DNA of 64,000 nucleotides from Nymphaea colorata (taxonomy: Eukaryota > Streptophyta > Magnoliopsida > Nymphaeales > Nymphaeaceae), in contig NC_045148.1 of the NCBI RefSeq assembly GCF_008831285.2, forward strand, positions 10,049,001 through 10,113,000. Reading direction: 5' to 3'. The position numbers were made by a program, and so were the translations under genes. Position 1 is the stretch's first letter. The number at the start of each line of letters is the position of its first letter. The notes below the pieces were generated by a model. The model had not been told where the DNA came from. It did no database searches and was given only the letters and a program-made list of their open reading frames with translations. Shown piece after piece: positions 10,901 to 23,670 of this stretch.

Positions 10901-13466
10901 ATCAGAACATTTCTACCAAACCATATGTACATATCCTTAAATGTGTTCGCTTCAATGGCATATGGAAAGGCAATAAATCTGATGAATATTCTGATCTTGG
11001 CTTTCAGGAGGCAGAGGCCAGTGCAGAAGGAAATGAATGGGCAACTGAAGTAGTCAAAGGGTTGAAAAGATCATCACCAACAGGACTTAAGATCACACTG
11101 AGATCTGTATGTAATTATGTGTCTTATTGGTCATGTTTTTCTTGTGAATATCTTATTGGTTCATGTTTGGTTTTCAATTTTATACATATCACTGCTGCTA
11201 ATCTATTATATGCTGAAAGCACCAATAAGTTTGGTTGGGTCCAAACATAGATGTTCATGAGCAGCAGGTTTCTGATTGGCCCCAAGCCTACTTTCAAATC
11301 GGAAGTTTCATACGTGAATTAAAAGAAATTGAGTTCCTTTTGAGTTTTGAGCTGTTGATCTTAAAATGTATTTCTCTGCTGCAGCTTCTAAAAAACTAAA
11401 ACCATCCTTGTCTCTCTCTATATATATCTCTTTCTCTCTCTAAAATGGCATTTTCCTAATATAAGAATGAAGAACTTTGAAGAAGATATCTGTACTGATA
11501 AGCAGTTTGATTTGATGAGAAAAGGTATACTCACTTGCACACCACACACATGTGCATGCTCACACACACAGATAGATGCACACATGCTTATGCAGAGCTA
11601 AAGGATATCTACATTTCATACTTGTAAATGAAATTCTTGTGCAAATATGTTGTGTTTTGGATTCTTCTGACGACATACAGATTTGTATTATCAAAATCCG
11701 CAAGAGTTCTCTAACAATATTTTTCTTTTACTCATTTGTGTTACTCCTCTTTAGGGTTTGCCTATTTTCTTTATTTTTAATTTTTGAAAAATGTAGCTGT
11801 TGATGTTCTTATTTTTTATTTAACTTCTAAAATAGTGTAGAACAATTATGCCACTATCCAATATACTCTTATAGTTTCTCCCTCAGTGTTGTACTTTAAT
11901 CAACCCATTGTACTTCATTATCCATAACTAATTTCACAAAAAAAAAACAGAATTTTGCTTTCCATGTTGATGGCTGGAATTGGGGTTTAACATACACAAT
12001 ATAAGAAGATAGCCTTAATCTTGATTTTACAGAACCAAGGGTGTAAATTTCATTATGACCATTGTGTCATTTTAAATTATTTTTTCCATATGAAATATAT
12101 TTTTTAATTTTGCAAATATATTATGAGTTTTTTTAACCATGAAGGCGTATTGAGAATTGCATTTGCCTTTAGTAGATCATGTTCATGACTTTCATGTTAG
12201 GCCCCTTATTTACCACTCTACTCTGTAAAGTTTGAATATGGTTACCGCTGAGATTTGATCATATATTTTGACAAAGTTAGGCCATATGTGCTTTTCCTTA
12301 TGTGTCATTATCAAGAAAAGCTTAGCAAGTAACAACAGCCTGTGATTTCTTTGTTTGAATTCCAGTTTTGCAGATAGGACAAGTAAACATGGTTTCCATT
12401 TCCTATCAAAAGTTTGAAAAGTGGCATTTTGCCTATACATGACTTGGTGCCTTTGATTGCTAAGGATTCTAGGGGCCAACATTCATGATTATCTTGAATT
12501 CTTGCCAGGTAAGGGAAGGAAGGAAACAATCCTTGGCTGAATGTCTGAAGAAGGAATTCAGACTTACCATGAACATACTGAAAACAGTAATCTCCAATGA
12601 TATGTATGAGGTAAAGTGTACAAAATGATAAGTGGATAATAAAAAAGATAACCATTTATTTTCTCCCATCATCTAATTTTTGTGTATCTGTTTGGGCTGA
12701 GAAGGGAATTAGAGCTTTGGTGATTGACAAGGACAAAGCTCCAAAGGCATGAAATTCTCTCTCCTTCTTCCCTTTCCCCTTCCTCCTCCCACCTTTCTCC
12801 TCTCTCTCTCTCTCTGTCTCTCATAAATATGTAAATTATCGCAGTGGGATCCGCCAACCTTGAACAAAGTGAGCAGTGAGAAATTGGACCTGGTCTTTGA
12901 ACCTTTCAAAGATGAGTTGGAGCTTCAGATTCCATCGGAGGGCAAGTTATCCAGGTTAATATGATCTTCAACATCCCCTTGCTTATACGTGTACGTGTGT
13001 AGAGAGAGAGAGGGAGAGACTAAGGAAGATCTGGAATTTTACAATGAAGGGAATTCATGCAGTTTTCTCTATTTCCCCACTCACTATTCAGTGGCTTAAG
13101 GATCAGATAATCTGTATATCTGATTGCTATATTTATTTATTTACAGTTATTATGGTTTTTGATGTAGGCATCCTTTTTCACGAGCAACTGGCTTTACGAT
13201 TGCTCCAGATTTAGGAAAAATGCATTCTATTAAAACAATTCTACTGAAAGAGTGTTTTACTTTTTAGTTAAAAGAATAATTAAAATATTAAGAAAGACCA
13301 AGAAAAGGACACTAATTGAAAACTATAAGAACGGTAAATAAACTTTAGCTCTCTCTCTCTCTTTCTACGTATAAATTTACTTTTCATTGTCTTAGTTTCT
13401 GACATCAATATTTACAGGTGGGATGGAAAGTTCGAAAAGTCTGTCTATCATTCTCAGAAGCACTGA
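7938..13466 (+). CDS. 3-hydroxyisobutyryl-CoA hydrolase-like protein (crotonase fold)
   Basis: Fifteen exons: 7938-7967, 8135-8218, 8450-8518, 8611-8674, 9099-9172, 9326-9409, 9631-9715, 9798-9883, 10243-10364, 10518-10578, 11008-11106, 12509-12610, 12705-12746, 12845-12954, 13418-13466. They total 386 aa. Crotonase signatures are clear: GRAFSAGGDLKMF (about 64-76) and HGIVMGGGASLS (112-123) for the oxyanion hole, then VPEASVGFHTD with Glu141 and Asp149 at the positions of the HIBCH catalytic pair. GEYLALTGARLDG and GLATHFVPS are typical of this hydrolase group. The protein ends SQKH, so no PTS1 is visible, unlike peroxisomal CHY1. The family acts in valine catabolism or related acyl-CoA thioester hydrolysis; the substrate here is inferred. 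The intron after exon 13 starts with GC. Confidence 0.93.
12747..12844 (+). other. GC-AG intron in the hydrolase gene
   Basis: Exon 13 ends CCAAAG and the intron begins GCATGA, with the acceptor ATCGCAG at 12838-12844. Joining here gives DKDKAPK|WDPPTL, the expected family sequence. Without splicing the frame reads AAG GCA TGA and stops. No GT donor nearby keeps the frame. The intron is 98 bp and strongly pyrimidine-rich. Confidence 0.85.
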
Positions 13467-15000
13467 CAGGTAGCAGAGGCTACTTCTTACTTCTTAAGTC
13501 AGACCGGCAAATCTACCATCCATCGCGTTTTACTCCACAAAAGAAATAGGCCATTTTCCAGTTGTCCTAAAGAGCTTGTCTGGTTGTTTAGGTGAAAGGG
13601 CTTGCAGAAATAGCACCACCATGATGAAGTGGACTGCAAGAAAAATAAAAGCGAATGCTCAGTGACATGGCTAGTCTCGATGAGCAGCAGCACACCATTG
13701 TCATGCGACAAGCAGCCATCTTGTTTTCATTTTTGTTTTCCTGTTTGGTGTGTATGAATCCTATTCTCAGAACTGAAGAATGCTTAATGTTCTTCAGCTG
13801 AGTGACAGGTCTGTAGCCATAAAAGTTGGTACTTCTTTACATCTACTTATATTTAATCTACTTCATTTACAATTCCAGTGCATGAATATTTTTGCCAGTC
13901 AAGCTATATGAAAAGGGCCTATCTTAGGATCAAAATTTACTGTCATAAAGAATCAAATGGTGTCACGTCCTCTGCAGATATTAACTGGAAGCACGGGGTT
14001 TCTGCAGTTCTCTCTTTGATACCAAAAGACTCCGTCTGCATCATTTCTTCACTTCTTGAAGTTCCTAAGGTGTGTCCAACTTCTTAGGGTCACAACTGAT
14101 CTAGGGCCAACCCCAAATCACGGTTTTCTATCAAATTGCAGTTTTTTAGATCTGCGGATTTGAGATTTTTTTTCTCAACCAAATTCATGCATGGATCCCA
14201 AGGAAGAAGGTTAACCTTCAGATCCATGAATCTTTCAAGCAAGAAGTTTCAATTCTATGGATCCCAAGATCTCAAAGCACGGCTTCCAATTTGAGATTTG
14301 AGGCTTGCAAACGCGGGCAGAAGACGTGTATTTCGGTTTTTACGATGCCCTACTCTGGTTGTCCCTTGGTGTGAACCCCTGGGCATCCCTTACCCGTCAA
14401 GAAAAGACCCCCCATCTGGCCTTTCAGTTTTTTAGTATTAAAACCACATTCGATCTGGAGACTTTAAGGCCACTGATGCAGATCTTTATCCAATATTGGA
14501 AACCTTACGAGTTACAAAGCCCAAACCCTCTGGGGCCATTGATGTGCCACCAACTTCAGATTGATTCCAATGCCGAGAAACGGCATCTACATATGCACAA
14601 GAGTCAAAGCAGTTTGGATGCCAACGAGGACCTTTAATATGTTTTCTCTACTTCAATGACTACCAACTCTTCCAGGACCGGATCACTTGTTATGCCTGCT
14701 TTATCATGTTAGAATTAGCATTTCAGAAAACATCGAAGTATATATGTTTGGACACCATGAATAGGTATTCTCATGAAACAAGCTTTCCTTTTCAAGCCAT
14801 TTAATTTATTCAGCATTTTTACAATATACAAGCCTGAGGGCATGATTCAAGTAGGGGATACCAAAAACGTACCAGAGAAGGCAGAAGAATTTCCTTTTGC
14901 GTTTTTCTTACAACAAAGATATTATAAAAAGGAAAAGAAACGAAAAAAATCTTCTCTCGTTCAACAAAGATAGTACACAAGAACAAACCAAAATCAAAAG
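13467..15000. other. Gap between convergent genes
   Basis: The hydrolase (+) and VPS16 (-) converge here, so both 3' UTRs should lie within it. A 110-codon open frame at 14305-14637 (+) matches no family I recognise and is probably chance. No transposon ends or RNA genes were seen. Confidence 0.5.
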
Positions 15001-17395
15001 CTAAGAAACCCCTTGGAGTGATAATCGTTCTCGTATCGTGTCAAAAATTGCAGTTGCTGCCGTATTTTGAGAAAATGTTGACTTCAAGCGGCCAAGCAAC
15101 TCACCATCTTTTGTCTGCGATGCAGCTTCTGCAGCTTCCTTAGCCATGCCAATGCGAGCGTATGCCTACAAAGAATATTTGGATTAACCCCAAAGACATT
15201 AATATAGTGATGCCTAGTCAGTTGAGGTCATACTACAGCCTCGCATCAATGTACTTGAACAACTTAACCCAACTGCCACAATGGCCTTGACGAACTGTTG
15301 ACATGCATCAGGTATCACCTATCTCCAGAACAAACATTCACATTGACTCACCTAATGACTAACCTATCTTCAGAACAAACATTCCTAGTGACTCACCTGA
15401 TGACCCTATTGGCATGCCAAAACTTATTAAAAAAAAAAAAGCTTGAAAGAAATTCATACTTCAGCTTTCTCCCGAGGATCAGCCAGCTTTGGTATGTACT
15501 TGAGGGCTTCATTTTTCTCTTCTGCATCAATACATGCTTCCACAAAAGGCTTGTAACCTATTGATATAAAAAATATCACCACAAGTTTGCATAACGAAAC
15601 AATGCAAAAGAAAGTCAGCAAGCAGATCATGCTGCATATGTGAAGGAAGCACAACCAACTTCAATATCCGATAAGGATCATAGCGGTGAAAATTTATTAC
15701 AGAATGTTGGTAACACAAAGGGTTGTTAGCAGCCAAAGCTCCAGTTGCATAAAAAGCTGGTAGAACTTATAGGACCATAGGGCCGGAAGTAAAAAAAAGA
15801 ATCAAAATAGATTTAGGTCAGTAACAATCTGTAGTACAGATGTTCTCCATTTATCAATTAACAACTTCAGCCACATCAGATGAGGATCTTAATCTTCATT
15901 TAAGTATTACTCAGATAATTTTCACTTATGTAAAAAAGAAGACGGCTGACGGCAAGATACAAACAAAAGAATAGCGACTACTGTATTAAAGAGAGATGTT
16001 GCATAAATATGCAAAAGGGATAACATACCTATTGGTGGCCTTTTCTCTTTGGAAAACTTTTCAAGAGCATCCCAGTCTCTTATTGTAGCCAATGCAAAAA
16101 CTTTAAGCCAATACCAGCGCTTCTCCGATACCTGAGTAAATAATTAGCTCATATGAACATCAAATGAAAAAGAGAAACCTGGAGCAGGAGAGCCATAAGA
16201 ACAGCAGTAAATGACTCTGACCTTAAATTCTGTCCTCACTCTCATTGCAGCTCGATGATTACCAAGGACAATACAAGTACGTATTGTATCACTGACGCTA
16301 GAATCAACAAATACAGCCTGCTTTGTGGTCACCTCTAGCTCATGTTGCAACCTGTAAGATTGACAAGTGCCCTAAAGATCCAAGTATCACAAAAGACAAA
16401 AAGAGATGAACCAGTACTAAAGCCTGCTGACATGTCAGGCCAAAATAATGACCAAAGCAGAAAATCTGTACACGCTTGTGAGCATGTGGAGAATTACAAT
16501 AAATACCCTGCTTGATAAAAGTATAGATGCCACAGAGAGAATCAACGTTCAGTGAACATAACAATTAACTGGGAGCTAAGTCACACGGGTACTTCAGTAA
16601 GGTCTACGTACCCATGTTGCCGTACATATTGGGTACTTAGACACACTTGGGTACCTTTAGATCCAAACTGCTTAATAAATTACTTTGAATTAATTTTTTC
16701 CACTTTACTTTTCATTCTATTCCTAGAGTTATTGTTCATTAACATATAATGTTTTTATTTATATCACTTGTTTATTAAACTGTTGCTCTTATCTTGATTT
16801 TTTTGTGCTATTTTGCATATATACATACATATATCCTACTGTACCCCCGTACCCACATTTTTTAAAGTTTTCGTGTCCATACCCATATCTTCGTACCCGT
16901 ACCCATGTGACTTAGTCTGGGAGATATAGGCAAAAGAATAGCCAAACCAACACTGCAATTGGAATTAATCTATTTGCAGATCCCAAGACCCCAAAAAACC
17001 AGCAGATAAAGTATATATCAAGAATTAGTATCGAGTATCCACATAACGGAAGGGAGGGTAGGGGAAAAGAAGTTTAAACTTTAAAATACCACTTTCACAC
17101 ACAATTCCCACAAAGAGAAAAATACAGTTTAAGGATAAATGGGCCTATGAACTAAGTTCCCATTTACCTCAACAATTTTGCATGTTCCTCTGCAGCCTTT
17201 GCCTCAAAAGGATGCTCTTTTGTTTCCAAGAACATTTTCTGAGCTTGCTCAATAAGCTTTATACGTGGGCCATAAAGGGGAGAACCCTTGCTTGCCAATG
17301 GGTTCTTCCCTACCTCCCATGACTCTCTCCACAGCAAAAAAGCCACATCCTGCAGGAAAAGTAATGCACCATGTTAACAGACAATGCCTCCCTCC

Positions 17396-17431
<36 letters not shown>

Positions 17432-20400
17432 AAAAGGAGAAAAACAAGGAGAAAGAAAAGAACAGGCACAGGCAAATGAGTAGCATGCACTAATCACTAT
17501 ACAATAATAGAAGATTTCCATCACCAACTATCATCAAATGGCTATGTAAATGACAAGCTGGTAAATTTTCAGCTCCAAAGTTCAAAATTAAGCATAGCTG
17601 GGTTAATGCATAAGTTCATAACATTAATGAACACGTGTATAGAGTCTATAAAATTATCTGTAGGCAATAATCACCACTGACCTCAAATAAACCTCAACCA
17701 AATCAGTTCTTTCAGTTTTTCAGATTTAGATGGACCACATCGATTAAACTCCGTGCATTTTATGAATATTAAGGTCATAAATGAGTTTGAGACAGAAAGG
17801 TTTCCCCAAGTGTATCATGTTGGTACCTTTTGCTTTGCTTCTTCAACCACCAGCAGGCCCCAATCACCCAATTTTGAAAACAATGTATAATATTATCATC
17901 ATTTCCTAATAGTTTGTAAATTCTCTCACATTTCTTACCAGTTGCCAGTGAGGAGGAAATGGAAGAAGCTCTAAAATCACAGTAAGAAATATCTGAGCTA
18001 TCATTGATTTCTTATCTTTCCAAGCAGTTAGTTAAGTTATTCTGGAATAACCCAAAAAAATCTTCAGTATTTTACTATTTGAAATAACAAACTAAATCCA
18101 ATTTTCTCCAATTTATCAAGTAATATTCTGAAGTTTTATCATAACCGAACATTCTGAAGAATATGATATTTCTAAAATATTTTACTTGATCACTGTGACA
18201 GTCTACCAAAAACTATGTATCCAAATTGCAAGCCTCAGAACAATTTTCATGCTTGTCCACTTAGAATATTGGTACTCGTCATCATCTTCAAAAAGCAAGA
18301 CCTCTTAATATGATCAGCAGTTAGAAAAATTGAACCAATCATATCCGTGCTTCTTTCCAGTAGATACTAAAACTGATCAGAAAGAATCTATTCATGTGAA
18401 AGGGGTTAAGCTAAGAAATGGCTTATCAATAATGCCACAACCTCCTCCCCATATATGAGCCACAACAAAATTACCACTCTAAACAGTACATACCACAGAT
18501 GAACAGGAATAAACAAAGCACAAAAAAATTAAATTATGCAAAATAAATTATTAACTTCAAAACAGGTTACTTGCGTAATAATCAAACCAGCAGCAAATCA
18601 TCTTTAGTTGCATAATATTCAATTAAAACACCTGTGCATCAATAAAGCATTACGAAAGGAATATAAGCAAGACATACATGAAATTGTCCAGCTGCTAGAT
18701 AGAAATCCTTCAGAAACTCATGCTTGTAGTACCTAAAACAACACGAGCATGTCAAACTGAACATCCACCATCTTACAGAGAATAGCATAGAATTGCTCAA
18801 CAAGATTGAGGAGAAACATAAAAAATGCCTTGGGAAAAAACAAGCAGTGTATGGTAGTACCTTGAATAAGCTACAAACAGATCACGTGCCAAAGATCTTG
18901 ACTGTATCATTGTGAAAAACTCCAATGGATCCTTCTCCTCTATCTGCATAATGAAGACATCTCATGCTAAAGATTAACTGTCATTCACTGTATAAAAATT
19001 AAACATTATTTCAGTTTTCAAGTTCATTTATTTCTTATTTTCGACTTTGCAGTCTTATTTCTTGAAAAGAAATGCATGTAGGCTTCAGCATATGTTTCAC
19101 AAAGTGCATAGGAGGAATAACCACTGCAACCAAGCAACCAATCTCATATTCAATGGATGATTTGCCAGACAGGAGTTCCAAGCCTATGTAGTAGATTTGC
19201 CAATCAACCAAACTATCATGGTGTAAGCAAGAAGAAGAAGGGCACTAGGGCATGGATTATTTACACCCAGATAGAAAACATGATTAATGCAATATTGTGC
19301 CCTGATGGCACAAACATGTATTACTCAGCTGCATAATATGAAAGAAAGACAATTTTCCCAAGAAAGGGTATAGCTGCATAATATGAAAGAAAGACAATTT
19401 TCCCAAGAAAGGGTATACCTTTTTCCAGATATGGAAGAGAACAAGATAAACCAGATCAGTGTCACCACTTTCTGTTGCCTTTGTCAAGGCTCGATCCTCT
19501 TCTCCCATGCTTAACAATAGCGGAACCTACACAAGAGGGAAAATATGTTAAAATTTCTCCTGTCCTTCATCAGTCAAAAAGGAAACAAGGGAATACTGAG
19601 TCCAGGAACTGGTTCCATTGACTTAACAAGAAAGAATCTCCACATACGACAGAAACATATACATCCTCCCAACAGAAATCTGTATTGGTTATGCACTATT
19701 GTAAATAAACTTCAGTTCTCTACAGCAATACCTGCTCAGAGGAGCGTGGTTCATGTTCAACAAGCATAGCTGCTAACTTCCGTCGCCCAGTGCGATCTGC
19801 GTGAGCAGCAACAGCAGCATAAGAAATTCCCTTGCATAGGGACATCTGAAACCAGAAGAGAACAATTCAGAAACTATAATAATGTTATCATGTTAAAAGA
19901 AGGACCAACTATTAGATATGTCCACTAAAAGAACCTTATCCAGCAGCATCTCAAGAAGAGAAGCATCAGGAGTAGCCAAGGAAGCAGTTATCTTAGCACA
20001 TGCCCAGTGCATTATGACCACCTCCTGCATGGTGAAGATTGCGTGAGCAACAGCAAGAACACAAGAAGCACATTTACGTGTGTCTGTGCATGGAATTACT
20101 GACATGTACATACAGCTATATGAGTTCATTGAAAAAGCACATAAACAAGTTTGCAGTCAAACAACTTAACATGCATACCTGGCTCAAACCAAGATACTCT
20201 GAGATCCTTAATGCCAGAAGATGCCTATGTGCATTTATTAAACGGGCAACCAGAACTGGTGGTGTAAGCACCTAAATTTTTGGGCAGACATAGTTAAAGA
20301 TGTTGAATGACACCATTTAGATAAAAAAATAAGTTGGCAATTTGAGTTGAAAGACCTTGTATTGCTGAATGCTTAGAGGAATACCAGTCTCATGGTTGCG

Positions 20401-22163
20401 CACAGCATTTAGTACCCGTAGAGTTTTGCACATTTCCCGAAAGCGATCACGTTGAAGCTGGCTGCCAAAACGAACTCATTTCATTAACGAAAGAATAGAT
20501 AAGAAAAGATATCTTTTTCTGACGTAACTATCAACGTGAGATGGAAAAATTAATGGGACGGCAGAAAAATCAAATAGAGCACTTTCAGGATCATGCTGGT
20601 AAAAAAATACCAGGCAAAAGACAAACATGTGAGATTCAATAATACACGAGGACATTATCTAAAGATAAAATGACTAACATATTGGACAAGTATTCTTCAA
20701 AGGAAACATACAAGGATACTACAAATGTACAAACTCCGGTTACCTCTTTGATGAGAAAATGAAATAATAAAATATCAAAGGAAGTCATTGAGCAATAGAA
20801 AATTCACTACAAAAATCAGAAATGATAGGATAACTAAAGCTATGGTCCTACAATTTTACTTTGCTGGAGACAACCTCAAGATAACCGCAAAATGAACTTA
20901 TATTAATGAAACATTACAAAATGAACCCATAACAAAGACCAAAGAACAATAAATATTTTAGAGATCTGAAAATTCAGAATTCTGGCTATTCATCTTTTCT
21001 TTTATTGAAGAGTGGGGTTCAGCAAATTCTTTCAGATTATACTCAAAAGACAAACCCCAGCACAAATTCTTGAGCTCCTTTAACTTGAATGTCTTAGGTC
21101 CAACCACATAACGGGTGGATGGAACTCTTGTTAGCAGCTCTGAAATGGTAGCACCACATTGTTAATGAAATACTCAAGATAGAATAGAATATACCAAAAA
21201 TGAGAATTTGGACTACTTCAGAGCAGCCTTTATCTAAAAAAGCTTTACGTGGCAGAAAATTGATAAAACACAGCCTTCTGCCTCTGAAGTAATGATAAAG
21301 AAACTTCCATGTTTTCTTTCTTAAGCAATGATAAAGAAGCTTCCATGTAACAACCCGACCCATTCCTGAGCTCGGTTCCCTGGGTCAACAGATTCCAACC
21401 CGCCCCTTAGCAGTTTCGGCTCCAACCCTAAAAAGGCTAGAAACCAGGACAAACATTTCATTAATGGTCTCCTTTTATAAGCCCTTGAAGATTCCTCACA
21501 ATCTTCAATACGGGACTAAACATTTGGGGCGTTACATTCCATGTCTTCCTTCCACAAAACAAAGGATGAAAGGCACTTGTAAAGAAAAATGTGAAATGAA
21601 GAAACAAAAAAGGGTGAAAGACACTAATACTCAAAGGCATACATGACACAGATGGGCGAAAGACACCTATACTAAGCAGAAGTGAAAGAGATGCATAATA
21701 GAAGAAGACACAACAAAGCGTGACTACCACCCATTCACGTAGAAGGAACTACAAAATATATTTGACTGAAGGATACTGTATAACAATTTCCAAGGCACAA
21801 ATTGCAAGTTAAGTCAACAGCGAAGAGAAAGCAAAAAGGAAGAGGACAAATGTGGATCGACAATTCCTTCCTCAGGAATCCTGCTATGAGATATAACCTA
21901 CTTATAGCCTTTTTGCATTATGTGATATAGGCAATCTCCAATTTACACAAAAGTACAAAAGCACACTAACCTGCAGAAGGCCTGACCATAGCTTGCAGCT
22001 CGAAGAAGTGTCCGCTGGCGTGAAATATCAAATTCACGGCCAGCAGCATCAATACATGCTTCAACTGCCTCTGGCAGGGAGGAACGAATCAACCTGAGGT
22101 TTTCATCTGCCTGACCAAAAATATCAAAGAATAAGCCTAACATGAAAAAAAACTCCCCTAATG

Positions 22164-22225
<62 letters not shown>

Positions 22226-22563
22226 TAGTCACAAATAAGTGAACAACATTTCAAAGCTTTAAACGGCGAGGTTTTTCTCGGGTATAATATGGCGAGCTTG
22301 AAAAAAAACGGAAAAAAATACAAGAAAAATACGGTAAATTTTTAAAAATTTAAAAAAAACTAAAAATAGGAGAAAAATAAGATAAGTGAGAAACAAATAA
22401 TATAAACATCAAAAGATAAGTAGATTTGCAACAAATAAAAAATAGAAAATGCAAAAAAAACTGTTTGGCATTAAAAAAAATGCGTTGTTTTAGTTTTAAA
22501 TGGCAATTTAATTTATCGTGTTTTTTTCGAATTTGTTTTCGAAAAAGACGTGCTTTTCGTGGC

Positions 22564-22599
<36 letters not shown>

Positions 22600-23630
22600 A
22601 TGAAATATACCCAACTATCTAGTGCACAAAAAAGTATCATGCAAAAAAGGAAAGAAAAAAACTCAAAATACAATACCACCCTCAAAAAAGCATGAGCTAG
22701 AAAGTTACATAGTTCTCCTGATACAGACAACAGAAACATCGTTGATTTCCTACTGATCTGTACTCCGCTTCTCTTATAACCAATCCACGATTACTATGAG
22801 TTGCTTGTATGGACTTCACTTTCTGAAAGCAACTGTCAGTGGGAATAAGAGAACACATCTTATTATATTAATGAACTGTATGTGCCCATAACATGTATGG
22901 CTCAATAAAATGCATCATTTTTTTTTATGGCACATCATGTCATTTTCAGCTATGCATAGAATCTGCACACAGCTCCTTATGGCATTGTTGGTCTTGGTTA
23001 ATTCAGGCTTCAGCAGTAAGTGTTGTAGGACGCCCAACTCATTTCCTTCATCTTTTAGTGCTCTTATTCTTACTAGGCCTTACTCCATGCAAACCCTGAT
23101 TTGTGGGGTCTTACAACACAAATTGGTTCTTAAATCTTGTTCCCTGCAAGGACATTGATCCCCAGAGGGTTCACTTAATCACATCCATTCCTCCAATTAA
23201 CATGTTGGTATTGATAAAATAGCAGAACTACAAGGTTGAAGCAATATATTTCTCTTTATTTCATCGATGTGAGCAAAGCACATATGATGGTAAGAACCCA
23301 GTGCAGGAAACAATGCTTCATTACTAAACTCCAATAAGGAGATCGCTGGGAGTTGGGCTCCCGAACTTTATTGCCAAAAATTATAGGGGATATATTTCTA
23401 AGTTAATAACTGTATACTTAGAGTCTTAGACTCTCAATTTTCTGCCATAGTTCAACTAAAACTTCATACACAGATCTGCTAATCTCAAAATTTTGATGGC
23501 ATTTAATGCCAAACCATTAAAGAAGTAGTTTCTTTGTTTGACCACATCATAAGTGGTGCAACATCATGATAGAATCTATGTAAATACTTATGTATTCACC
23601 TATTATGTTGTTGTTGTGTGTGTGTGTGCA

Positions 23631-23670
<40 letters not shown>

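Noticed and set aside
14305-14637. 110-codon open frame between the hydrolase and VPS16 genes
   Set aside because: No recognisable domain, no splice partner and no upstream signal; probably chance.
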